64,000 bases of DNA from Symsagittifera roscoffensis. Lineage: Eukaryota > Xenacoelomorpha > Acoela > Convolutidae. A program made the translations under genes and the position numbers. The notes under the pieces were generated by a model, which was given only the letters and a program-made list of their open reading frames with translations, had not been told where the DNA came from and made no database searches. Positions within the stretch are counted from its first letter, which is position 1, and each line of letters begins with the position of its first letter. Below, one piece after another: positions 13,735 through 25,810 of this stretch. Location: contig NC_087064.1 of assembly GCF_963678635.1 (NCBI RefSeq), forward strand, positions 69,926,123 to 69,990,122, read 5' to 3'.

Positions 13735-16700
13735 GAATATATATTGGCGCCGCAGGCGCCTTCAGTAACATTTCAGGGTCAGTCGCCGAAAATGGGTAGC
13801 TCAAAATAATACAAATAGGGGACCCTCTGGGTCGGCAGGTGGTCGAATCCCTGAGGGGGAGGAGAGCGGACTCCTTCCAACCCCCCTTAAACCCGCACCT
13901 GTCTATTAAATTTTAAAGGTCTTCTTAAAATTTTACTGTAACCTACGCACGACACATGACTGCAACAACGCGGAGAAAATGATTCCCTCTTGCGGCTCCA
14001 AAATTTTTAAAAAGAAGAAATACCGTCTGCCGACCTTGTAAATTGCCATAACGCTAAGAAAAACTTCACTGTGCGCTTGAAGCTCCTATACTGGTCAGGT
14101 CCAACTGTCTGCTTTTATAAAGGTGGCAGATCTAGGATTTTTTCGAGGAGGGGGGGGGTCGGTTTTATGAAAAAAAAATTTGAAAGTTTTGCCGACCATT
14201 TTTTTTAAGATCGACCCAATTGTTTTTCTGAGCTCTCTCAAATCACGATAAAGACCCTACTTTGACCAAATCTCTGAAAAAAAGCAGGCCACAAAAGGGA
14301 TTTTTAAGCACTTTTTGGAAAAGGTTGACCAAAACATTGCGTTTTTTTTGGCGCGCGCTCACTCAAAATTAGTATATGTTGGCGCCGCAGGCGCCTTCAG
14401 CAAAACTTTTGGGGTCAGTCGCCGAAAATGGGTAGCTCAAAATAATACAAGTAGGGGACCCTATAGGTCGGCAGGTGGTCGAATCCCTGAGGGGGAGGAG
14501 AGCGGACTCCTTCCCGCCTTCCTTAATCCCGCACCTGTCTGTTAAATTTTAAAGGTCTTCGTATAACTTTATTGTAACATGACCGCAAACACGCGGAGAA
14601 AATTTTTCCTTTTTGCGGCTCCTAAATTTTTGAAAAAAGAAATACCGTCTGCAGACCTTATAATTTGCCATTAAGCTAAGGAAAACTTCACTGTGCGCTT
14701 GAAGCTCCTATACTGGTCAGGTCCAACTGTCTGCTTTTATAAAGGTGGCACATCTAGGATTTTTTCGAGGAGGGGGTTCGGATTTAAAAAAAAAAATTTG
14801 AAAGTTTTGCCGACCACTTTTTTTTAGATCGACCCAATTGTTTTTCTGAGCTCTCTCAAATCACTAGAAAGACCCCACTTTGAACAAATTTCTGAAAAAA
14901 AAAGCAGGCCACAGAAGAGGTTTTTAAGCACTTTTTTGAAACTATTGACTAAAACATGGCGTTTTTTTTGGCGCACGCTCCCTCAAAGTTAGTATATATT
15001 GGCGCCGCAGGCGCCTTCAACAAATATTTAGGGTCAGTCGCCGAAAATGGTTAGCTCAAAATAATACAAATAGGGTACCCTCTGGGTCGGCAGGTGATCG
15101 AGTCCCTGAGGGGGAGGAGAGCGCACTCCTTCCCGCCCCCCTTAAACCGCACCTGTTTGTTAAAATTTAAAGGTCTTCTTAAAATTTTATTGTAGCCTAC
15201 GCACTACACATAAACGCAATAAACGCGGAGAAAATTTTTCCCTCGTGCGGCTACAAAAAATTTAAAAAGAAGAAATACCGTCTGCCGACCTCATAATTTG
15301 CCATAACGCTAAGGTAAACTTCACTGTGCGCTTGAAGCTCCTATACTGGTCAAGTCCAACTGTCTGCTTATATAAAGGAAAATCTAGGGTTTTTTCGAGG
15401 GGGTTGGAAAAAAAATTTGAAAGTTTTGCCGACCATTTTTTTTAAGATCGACCCAATTGTTTTTCTGAGCTCTCTCAAATCACTATAAAGACCCCATTTT
15501 GACCAAATTTCTGAAAAAAGCAGGCCACAAAAGAGGTTTTTAAGCATTTTTTGGAAAATTTTGACCAAAACATTGCGTTTTTTTGGCGCGCGCTCCCTCA
15601 AAATTAATATATATTGGCGCCGCAGGCGCCTTCAGCAACATTTCAGGGTCAGTCGCCGAAAATGGTTAGCTCAAAATAATACAAATAGGGGACCCTCTGG
15701 GTCGGCAGGTGGTCGAATCCCTGAGGGGGAGGAGAGCGGACTCCTTCCAACCCCCCTTAAACCCGCACCTGTCTATTAAATTTTAAAGGTCTTCTTAAAA
15801 TTTTACTGTAACCTACGCACGACACATGACTGCAACAACGCGGAGAAAATGATTCCCTCTTGCGGCTCCAAAATTTTTAAAAAGAAGAAATACCGTCTGC
15901 CGACCTTGTAAATTGCCATAACGCTAAGAAAAACTTCACTGTGCGCTTGAAGCTCCTATACTGGTCAGGTCCAACTGTCTGCTTTTATAAAGGTGGCAGA
16001 TCTAGGATTTTTTCGAGGAGGGGGGGGGTCGGTTTTATGAAAAAAAAATTTGAAAGTTTTGCCGACCATTTTTTTTAAGATCGACCCAATTGTTTTTCTG
16101 AGCTCTCTCAAATCACGATAAAGACCCTACTTTGACCAAATCTCTGAAAAAAAGCAGGCCACAAAAGGGATTTTTAAGCACTTTTTGGAAAAGGTTGACC
16201 AAAACATTGCGTTTTTTTTGGCGCGCGCTCACTCAAAATTAGTATATGTTGGCGCCGCAGGCGCCTTCAGCAAAACTTTTGGGGTCAGTCGCCGAAAATG
16301 GGTAGCTCAAAATAATACAAGTAGGGGACCCTATAGGTCGGCAGGTGGTCGAATCCCTGAGGGGGAGGAGAGCGGACTCCTTCCCGCCTTCCTTAATCCC
16401 GCACCTGTCTGTTAAATTTTAAAGGTCTTCGTATAACTTTATTGTAACATGACCGCAAACACGCGGAGAAAATTTTTCCTTTTTGCGGCTCCTAAATTTT
16501 TGAAAAAAGAAATACCGTCTGCAGACCTTATAATTTGCCATTAAGCTAAGGAAAACTTCACTGTGCGCTTGAAGCTCCTATACTGGTCAGGTCCAACTGT
16601 CTGCTTTTATAAAGGTGGCACATCTAGGATTTTTTCGAGGAGGGGGTTCGGATTTAAAAAAAAAAATTTGAAAGTTTTGCCGACCACTTTTTTTTAGATC

Positions 16701-17474
16701 GACCCAATTGTTTTTCTGAGCTCTCTCAAATCACTAGAAAGACCCCACTTTGAACAAATTTCTGAAAAAAAAAGCAGGCCACAGAAGAGGTTTTTAAGCA
16801 CTTTTTTGAAACTATTGACTAAAACATGGCGTTTTTTTTGGCGCACGCTCCCTCAAAGTTAGTATATATTGGCGCCGCAGGCGCCTTCAACAAATATTTA
16901 GGGTCAGTCGCCGAAAATGGTTAGCTCAAAATAATACAAATAGGGTACCCTCTGGGTCGGCAGGTGATCGAGTCCCTGAGGGGGAGGAGAGCGCACTCCT
17001 TCCCGCCCCCCTTAAACCGCACCTGTTTGTTAAAATTTAAAGGTCTTCTTAAAATTTTATTGTAGCCTACGCACTACACATAAACGCAATAAACGCGGAG
17101 AAAATTTTTCCCTCGTGCGGCTACAAAAAATTTAAAAAGAAGAAATACCGTCTGCCGACCTCATAATTTGCCATAACGCTAAGGTAAACTTCACTGTGCG
17201 CTTGAAGCTCCTATACTGGTCAAGTCCAACTGTCTGCTTATATAAAGGAAAATCTAGGGTTTTTTCGAGGGGGTTGGAAAAAAAATTTGAAAGTTTTGCC
17301 GACCATTTTTTTTAAGATCGACCCAATTGTTTTTCTGAGCTCTCTCAAATCACTATAAAGACCCCATTTTGACCAAATTTCTGAAAAAAGCAGGCCACAA
17401 AAGAGGTTTTTAAGCATTTTTTGGAAAATTTTGACCAAAACATTGCGTTTTTTTGGCGCGCGCTCCCTCAAAAT
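13735..17474 (+). repeat. Recent direct duplication of a three-unit block (2 x 1870 bp)
   Basis: The block at about 13735-15604 is repeated at 15605-17474 with a constant offset of 1870 bp. Every stretch I compared looked identical, including rare variants such as ACTTTTGGGGTC and the unit lacking most of the CTACGCACGACA motif. Three satellite units make one higher-order unit here. This points to unequal exchange or amplification much younger than the divergence between neighbouring units. Confidence 0.85.
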
Positions 17475-20400
17475 TAATATATATTGGCGCCGCAGGCGCC
17501 TTCAGCAACATTTCAGGGTCAGTCGCCGAAAATGGTTAGCTCAAAATAATACAAATAGGGGACCCTCTGGGTCGGCAGGTGGTCGAATCCCTGAGGGGGT
17601 GGAGAGCGGACTCCTTCCAACCCCCCTTAAACCCGCACCTGTCTATTAAATTTTAAAGGTCTTCATAAAATTTTATTGTAACCTACGCACGACACATGAC
17701 TGCAAAAACGCGGAGAAAATGATTCCCTCTTGCGGCTCCAAAATTTTTAAAAAGAAGAAATACCGTCTGCCGACCTTGTAATTTGCCATAACGCTAAGGA
17801 AAACTTCACTGTGCGCTTGAAGCTCCTATACTGGTCAGGTCCAACTGTCTGCTTTTGTAAAGGTGGCAGATCTAGGATTTTTTCGAGGAGGGGGGGTCGG
17901 TTTTATAAAAAAAAAATTTGAAAGTTTTGCCGACCATTTTTTTTAAGATCGACCCAATTGTTTTTCTGAGCTCTCTCAAATCACGATAAAGACCCTACTT
18001 TGACCAAATCTCTGAAAAAAAGCAGGCCACAAAAGGGATTTTTAAGCACTTTTTGGAAAAGGTTGACCAAAACATTGCGTTTTTTTGGCGCGTGCTCACT
18101 CAAAATTAATGTATGTTGGCGCCACAGGCGCCTTCAGCAAAACTTTTGGGGTCAGTCGCCGAAAATGGGTAGCTCAAAATAATACAAGTAGGGGAACCTA
18201 TGGGTCGGCAGGTGGTCGAATCCCTGAGGGGGAGGAGAGCGCACTCCTTCCCGCCTTCCTTAAACCCGCACCTGTCTGTTAAATTTTAAAGGTCTTCTTA
18301 TAACTTTATTGTAACCTACGCACGACAAATGACCGCAAACACGCGGAGAAAATTTTTCCTTTTTGCGGCTCCTAAATTTTTGAAAAAAGAAATACCGTCT
18401 GCAGACCTTATAATTTGCCATTAAGCTAAGGAAAACTTCACTGTGCGCTTGAAGCTCCTATACTGGTCAGGTCCAACTGTCTGCTTTTATAAAGGTGGCA
18501 CATCTAGGATTTTTTCGAGGAGGGGGTTCGGATTTAAAAAAAAAAATTTGAAAGTTTTGCCGACCACTTTTTTTAAGATCGACCCAATTGTTTTTCTGAG
18601 CTCTCTCAAATCACTAGAAAGACCCCACTTTGAGCAAATTTCTGAAAAAAAAGCAGGCCACAGAAGAGGTTTTTAAGCACTTTTTTGAAACTATTGACTA
18701 AAACATGGCGTTTTTTTTTGGCGCACGCTCCCTCAAAGTTAGTATATATTGGCGCCGCAGGCGCCTTCAACAAATATTTAGGGTCAGTCGCCGAAAATGG
18801 TTAGCTCAAAATAATACAAATAGGGTACCCTCTGGGTCGGCAGGTGATCGAGTCCCTGAGGGGGAGGAGAGCGCACTCCTTCCCGCCCCCCTTAAACCGC
18901 ACCTGTTTGTTAAAATTTAAAGGTCTTCTTAAAATTTTATTGTAGCCTACGCACTACACATAAACGCAATAAACGCGGAGAAAATTTTTCCCTCGTGCGG
19001 CTACAAAAAATTTAAAAAGAAGAAATACCGTCTGCCGACCTCATAATTTGCCATAACGCTAAGGTAAACTTCACTGTGCGCTTGAAGCTCCTATACTGGT
19101 CAAGTCCAACTGTCTGCTTTTATAAAGGAAAATCTAGGGTTTTTTCGAGGGGGTTGGAAAAAAAATTTGAAATTTTTGCCGACCATTTTTTTTAAGATCG
19201 ACCCAATTGTTTTTCTGAGCTCTCTCAAATCACTATAAAGACCCCATTTTGACCAAATTTCTGAAAAAAGCAGGCCACAAAAGAGGTTTTTAAGCATTTT
19301 TTGGAAAATTTTGACCAAAACATTGCGTTTTTTTGGCGCGCGCTCCCTCAAAATTAATAAATATTGGCGCCGCAGGCGCCTTCAGCAACATTTCAGGGTC
19401 AGTCGCCGAAAATGGTTAGCTCAAAATAATACAAATAGGGGACCCTCTGGGTCGGCAGGTGGTCGAATCCCTGAGGGGGTGGAGAGCGGACTCCTTCCAA
19501 CCCCCCTTAAACCCGCACCTGTCTATTAAATTTTAAAGATCTTCATAAAATTTTATTGTAACCTACGCACGACACATGACTGCAAAAACGCGGAGAAAAT
19601 GATTCCCTCTTGCGGCTCCAAAATTTTTAAAAAGAAGAAATACCGTCTGCCGACCTTGTAATTTGCCATAACGCTAAGGAAAACTTCACTGTGCGCTTGA
19701 AGCTCCTATACTGGTCAGGTCCAACTGTCTGCTTTTGTAAAGGTGGCAGATCTAGGATTTTTTCGAGGAGGGGGGGTCGGTTTTATAAAAAAAAAATTTG
19801 AAAGTTTTGCCGACCATTTTTTTTAAGATCGACCCAATTGTTTTTCTGAGCTCTCTCAAATCACGATAAAGACCCTACTTTGACCAAATCTCTGAAAAAA
19901 AGCAGGCCACAAAAGGGATTTTTAAGCACTTTTTGGAAAAGGTTGACCAAAACATTGCGTTTTTTTGGCGCGTGCTCACTCAAAATTAATGTATGTTGGC
20001 GCCACAGGCGCCTTCAGCAAAACTTTTGGGGTCAGTCGCCGAAAATGGGTAGCTCAAAATAATACAAGTAGGGGAACCTATGGGTCGGCAGGTGGTCGAA
20101 TCCCTGAGGCGGAGGAGAGCAGACTCCTTCCCGCCTTCCTTAAACCCGCACCTGTCTGTTAAATTTTAAAGGTCTTCTTATAACTTTATTGTAACCTACG
20201 CACGACAAATGACAGCAAACACGCGGAGAAAATTTTTCCTTTTTGCGGCTCCAAAATTTTTGAAAGAAGAAATACCGTCTGCCGACCTCATAATTTGCCA
20301 TAACGCTAAGGTAAACTTCACTGTGCGCTTGAAGCTCCTATACTGGTCAAGTCCAACTGTCTGCTTTTATAAAGGAAAATCTAGGGTTTTTTCGAGGGGG

Positions 20401-23400
20401 TTGGAAAAAAAATTTGAAATTTTTGCCGACCATTTTTTTTAAGATCGACCCAATTGTTTTTCTGAGCTCTCTCAAATCACTATAAAGACCCCATTTTGAC
20501 CAAATTTCTGAAAAAAGCAGGCCACAAAAGAGGTTTTTAAGCATTTTTTGGAAAATTTTGACCAAAACATTGCGTTTTTTTGGCGCGCGCTCCCTCAAAA
20601 TTAATAAATATTGGCGCCGCAGGCGCCTTCAGCAACATTTCAGGGTCAGTCGCCGAAAATGGTTAGCTCAAAATAATACAAATAGGGGACCCTCTGGGTC
20701 GGCAGGTGGTCGAATCCCTGAGGGGGTGGAGAGCGGACTCCTTCCAACCCCCCTTAAACCCGCACCTGTCTATTAAATTTTAAAGATCTTCATAAAATTT
20801 TATTGTAACCTACGCACGACACATGACTGCAAAAACGCGGAGAAAATGATTCCCTCTTGCGGCTCCAAAATTTTTAAAAAGAAGAAATACCGTCTGCCGA
20901 CCTTGTAATTTGCCATAACGCTAAGGAAAACTTCACTGTGCGCTTGAAGCTCCTATACTGGTCAGGTCCAACTGTCTGCTTTTGTAAAGGTGGCAGATCT
21001 AGGATTTTTTCGAGGAGGGGGGGTCGGTTTTATAAAAAAAAAATTTGAAAGTTTTGCCGACCATTTTTTTTAAGATCGACCCAATTGTTTTTCTGAGCTC
21101 TCTCAAATCACGATAAAGACCCTACTTTGACCAAATCTCTGAAAAAAAGCAGGCCACAAAAGGGATTTTTAAGCACTTTTTGGAAAAGGTTGACCAAAAC
21201 ATTGCGTTTTTTTGGCGCGTGCTCACTCAAAATTAATGTATGTTGGCGCCACAGGCGCCTTCAGCAAAACTTTTGGGGTCAGTCGCCGAAAATGGGTAGC
21301 TCAAAATAATACAAGTAGGGGAACCTATGGGTCGGCAGGTGGTCGAATCCCTGAGGCGGAGGAGAGCAGACTCCTTCCCGCCTTCCTTAAACCCGCACCT
21401 GTCTGTTAAATTTTAAAGGTCTTCTTATAACTTTATTGTAACCTACGCACGACAAATGACAGCAAACACGCGGAGAAAATTTTTCCTTTTTGCGGCTCCA
21501 AAATTTTTGAAAAAAGAAATACCGTCTGCAGACCTTATAATTTGCCATTAAGCTAAGGTAAACTTCACTGTTCGCTTGAAGCTCTTATACTGGTCAGGTC
21601 CAACTGTCTGCTTTTATAAAGGTGGCAGATCTAAGATTTTTTCGAGGAGGGGGGTCGGATTTTAAAAAAAAAATTTGAAAGTTTTGCCGACCACTTTTTT
21701 TAAGATCGACCCGATTGTTTTTCTGAGCTCTCTCAAATCACTAGAAAGACCCCACTTTGCGCAAATTTCTGAAAAAAAAGCAGGCCACAAAAGAGATTTT
21801 TAAGCATTTTTTGGAAAATTTTGACCAAAACATTGCGTTTTTTTGGCGCGTGCTCACTCAAAATTAATGTATGTTGGCGCCACAGGCGCCTTCAGCAAAA
21901 CTTTTGGGGTCAGTCGCCGAAAATGGGTAGCTCAAAATAATACAAATAGGGGACCCTCTGGGTCGGCAGGTGGTCGAATCCCTGAGGGGGAGGAGAGCGG
22001 ACTCCTTCCAACCCCCCTTAAACCCGCACCTGTCTATTAAATTTTAAAGGTCTTCTTAAAATTTTATTGTAACCTACGCACGACACATGACTGCAAAAAC
22101 GCGGAGAAAATGATTCCCTCTTGCGGCTCCAAAATTTTTTAAAAGAAGAAATACCGTCTGCCGACCTTGTAATTTGCCATAACGCTAAGGAAAACTTCAC
22201 TGTGCGCTTGAAGCTCCTATACTGGTCAGGTCCAACTGTCTGCTTTTGTAAAGGTGGCAGATCTAGGATTTTTTCGAGGAGGGGGGGTCGGTTTTATAAA
22301 AAAAAAATTTGAAAGTTTTGCCGACCATTTTTTTTAAGATCGACCCAATTGTTTTTTTGAGCTCTCTCAAATCACGATAAAGACCCTACTTTGACCAAAT
22401 CTCTGAAAAAAAGCAGGCCACAAAAGAGATTTTTAAGCACTTTTTGGAAAAGGTTGACCAAAACATTGCGTTTTTTTGGCGCGCGCTCACTCAAAATTAA
22501 TGTATGTTGGCGCCACAGGCGCCTTCAGCAAAACTTTTGGGGTCAGTCGCCAAAAATAGGTAGCTCAAAATAATACAAGTAGGGGACCCTATGGGTCGGC
22601 AGGTGTTCGAATCCCTGAGGGGGAGGAGAGCGGACTCCTTCCCGCCTTCCTTAAACCCGCACCTGTCTGTTAAATTTTAAAGGTCTTCTTATAACTTTAT
22701 TGTAACCTACGCACGACACATGACTGCAAAAACGCGGAGAAAATGATTCCCTCTTGCGGCTCCAAAATTTTTAAAAAGAAGAAATACCGTCTGCCGACCT
22801 TGTAATTTGCCATAACGCTAAGGAAAACTTTACTGTGCGCTTGAAGCTCCTATACTGGTCAGGTCCAACTGTCTGCTTTTGTAAAGGTGGCAGATCTAGG
22901 ATTTTTTCGAGGAGGGGGGGTCGGTTTTATAAAAAAAAAATTTGAAAGTTTTGCCGACCATTTTTTTTAAGATCGACCCAATTGTTTTTCTGAGCTCTCT
23001 CAAATCACGATAAGGACCCTACTTTGACCAAATCTCTGAAAAAAAGCAGGCCACAAAAGGGATTTTTAAGCACTTTTTGGAAAAGGTTGACCAAAACATT
23101 GCGTTTTTTTGGCGCGCGCTCACTCAAAATTAATGTATGTTGGCGCCACAGGCGCCTTCAGCAAAACTTTTGGGGTCAGTCGCCAAAAATAGGTAGCTCA
23201 AAATAATACAAGTAGGGGACCCTATGGGTCGGCAGGTGTTCGAATCCCTGAGGGGGAGGAGAGCGGACTCCTTCCCGCCTTCCTTAAACCCGCACCTGTC
23301 TGTTAAATTTTAAAGGTCTTCTTATAACTTTATTGTAACCTACGCACGACACATAAACGCAATAAACGCGGAGAAAATTTTTCCCTCGTGCGGCTACAAA

Positions 23401-24600
23401 AAATTTAAAAAGAAGAAATACCGTCTGCCGACCTCATAATTTGCCATAACGCTAAGGTAAACTTCACTGTGCGCTTGAAGCTCCTATACTGGTCAAGTCC
23501 AACTGTCTGCTTTTATAAAGGAAAATCTAGGGTTTTTTCGAGGGGGTTGGAAAAAAAATTTGAAAGTTTTGCCGACCACTTTTTTTTAAGATCGACCCAA
23601 TTGTTTTTCTGAGCTCTCTCAAATCACTAGAAAAACCCCACTTTGAGCAAATTTCTGAAAAAAAAGCAGGCCACAAAAGAGGTTTTTAAGCATTTTTTGG
23701 AAAAGGTTGACCAAAACTTTGCGTTTTTTTTGGCGCGCGCTCCCTCAAAATTATGTATATTTGCGCCGCAGGCGCCTTCAGCAACATTTCAGGGTCAGTC
23801 GCCGAAAATGGTTAGCTCAAATTAATACAAATAGGGGACCCTCTGGGTCGGCAGGTGGTCGAAACCCTGAGGGGGAGGAGAGCGGACTCCTTCCAACCCC
23901 CCTTAAACCCGCACCTGTCTATTAAATTTTAAAGGTCTTCTTAAAACTTTATTGTAACCTACGCACGACACATGACTGCAAAAACGCGGAGAAAATGATT
24001 CCCTCTTGCGGCTCCAAAATTTTTAAAAAGAAGAAATACCGTCTGCCGACCTTGTAATTTGCCATAACGCTAAGGAAAACTTTACTGTGCGCTTGAAGCT
24101 CCTATACTGGTCAGGTCCAACTGTCTGCTTTTGTAAAGGTGGCAGATCTAGGATTTTTTCGAGGAGGGGGGGGGTCGGTTTTATAAAAAAAAAAATTTGA
24201 AAGTTTTGCCGACCATTTTTTTTAAGATCGACCCAATTGTTTTTCTGAGCTCTCTCAAATCACGATAAGGACCCTACTTTGACCAAATCTCTGAAAAAAA
24301 GCAGGCCACAAAAGGGATTTTTAAGCACTTTTTGGAAAAGGTTGACCAAAACATTGCGTTTTTTTGGCGCGCGCTCACTCAAAATTAATGTATGTTGGCG
24401 CCACAGGCGCCTTCAGCAAAACTTTTGGGGTCAGTCGCCAAAAATAGGTAGCTCAAAATAATACAAGTAGGGGACCCTATGGGTCGGCAGGTGTTCGAAT
24501 CCCTGAGGGGGAGGAGAGCGGACTCCTTCCCGCCTTCCTTAAACCCGCACCTGTCTGTTAAATTTTAAAGGTCTTCTTATAACTTTATTGTAACCTACGC
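17475..24600 (+). repeat. Higher-order repeats of two and three satellite units
   Basis: Homologous landmarks recur at 18000, 19880 and 21127 (offsets 1880 and 1247) and at 22391, 23024 and 24279 (offsets 633 and 1255). Periods of one, two and three units are therefore mixed. Units of the class with GGCGCGTGCTCACTC and TTGGCGCCACAGGCGCC alternate with units carrying GCTCCCTC and TTGGCGCCGCAGG. The pattern is that of a satellite homogenised by repeated unequal crossover. Confidence 0.75.
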
Positions 24601-25196
24601 ACGACAAATGACCGCAAACACGCGGAGAAAATTTTTCCTTTTTGCGGCTCCAAAATTTTTGAAAAAAGAAATACCGTCTGTAGACCTTATAATTTGCCAT
24701 TAAGCTAAGGTAAACTTCACTGTTCGCTTGAAGCTCCTATACTGGTCAGGTCCAACTGTCTGCTTTTATAAAGGTGGCAGATCTAGGATTTTTTCGAGGA
24801 GGGGGGTCGGATTTTTAAAAAAAAATTTGAAAGTTTTGCCGACCACTTTTTTTAAGATCGACCCAATTGTTTTTCTGAGCTCTTCCAAATCACTAGAAAG
24901 ACCCCACTTTGAGCAAATTTCTGGAAAAAAAGCAGGCCACAGATGAGGTTTTTAAGCATTTTTTTGAAACTATTGACTAAAACATGACGTTTTTTTGGCG
25001 CACGCTCCCTCAAAGTTAGTATATATTGGCGCCGCAGGCGCCTTCAGCAAAATTTTAGGGTCAGTCGCCGAAAATTGTTAGCTCAAAATAATACAAATAG
25101 GGGACCCTCTGGGTCGGCAGGTGGTCAAATCCCTGAGGGGGATGAGAGCGGACTCATTCCCGCCCCCCTTAAACCCGCACCTGTCTGTTAAATTTT

Positions 25197-25810
25197 AAAG
25201 ATCTTCTTAAAACTTTATTGTAACCTACGCACGACACATGACCGCAATAAACGCGGAGAACATTTTTCCCTCGTGCGGCTCCAAAATTTTCAAAAAAAAG
25301 AATTTCCGTCTGCCGACCTTATAATTTGCCATAACGCTAAGGTAAACTTCACTGTGCGCTGGAAGCTCCTCATTGAAAAGAGCAATAAGAATCATTACGC
25401 AACGAGAACAAAAAATCAACGAAGATTGATTTAACAAGAATATTAAAATTTTATATATATTATGCGACGTCTCAACAATTTTTTCAATTGAGGCAAAAAA
25501 ACGAACTAAATCTATCAGATTCAAGCCAATCTGAATTTTTTGGTTTTTTCTTACCACTTAGTTACTTATTTTGTTGTTGAGCCAAGCTGATTTTTCGTTC
25601 TTAATGATTCTTATCGCTTTTTTCAATGAGGAACTTCAAGCGCACAGTGAAGTTTACCTTAGCATAATGGCAAATTATAAGATCGGCAGACGGCGGACGG
25701 TATTTACTTTCAATAAAAAATTTTGGAGCTGCTCGAGGGAAAAATTGAACCCATATTTATTGCGGTCATGTGTCGTGCGTAGGTTACAATTGAATTTTAA
25801 GAAGACCTTT
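25197..25810. mobile_element. Foldback (long inverted-repeat) element at the array edge
   Basis: The left arm (about 25197-25425) begins AAAGATCTTCTTAAAAC and runs through ACGCACGACACATGACC, CTGCCGACCTTATAATTTG and CACTGTGCGCT to CTCATTGAAAAGAGC. The right arm (about 25586-25810) carries the same landmarks in reverse complement and order, ending AAGAAGACCTTT. The arms are about 225-230 bp with scattered differences and a loop of about 160 bp. The outer part of the left arm is the same sequence as the linker in every satellite unit, so the linker probably derives from this family. No transposase frame is seen; ORFs inside are short and on both strands. I could not confirm a target duplication because the left end merges into the array. 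Confidence 0.75.

Larger units (their letters stand above)
1..25196 (+). repeat. Satellite array, ~625-bp unit, about 40 copies
   Basis: Head-to-tail units run from the window edge to about 25.2 kb. The landmark AGATCTAGG recurs at 398, 1034, 1661, 2285, 2910, 3464, 4092 and 4722, so spacing is mostly 624-636 bp, with one 554-bp unit. Each unit reads: a G-rich tract after AGATCTAGG, a stretch with GAGCTCTCTCAAATCACTA, the palindromic GGCGCCGCAGGCGCC core, CCCGCACCTG, then a linker with ACGCACGACACATGACC and CGCTTGAAGCTCCTATACTGG. The part from AGATCTAGG to CCCGCACCTG is homologous to dispersed MITE copies later in the window; much of the linker matches one arm of the foldback at 25197-25810. 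Short ORFs of 60-150 codons are open on both strands in overlapping positions and drift with indels, so I do not call genes. Function is unknown. Confidence 0.95.

Noticed and set aside
1-25196. Dozens of 60-151-codon ORFs in the array, on both strands, with similar translations
   Set aside because: They overlap on opposite strands, follow the repeat unit, shift frame with homopolymer indels and occur in the non-coding MITE copies too. They are by-products of a GC-rich core.
1-25196. CRISPR-like or rDNA-like array
   Set aside because: Units are about 625 bp, eukaryotic context, no short repeats with unique spacers and no rRNA-like sequence.
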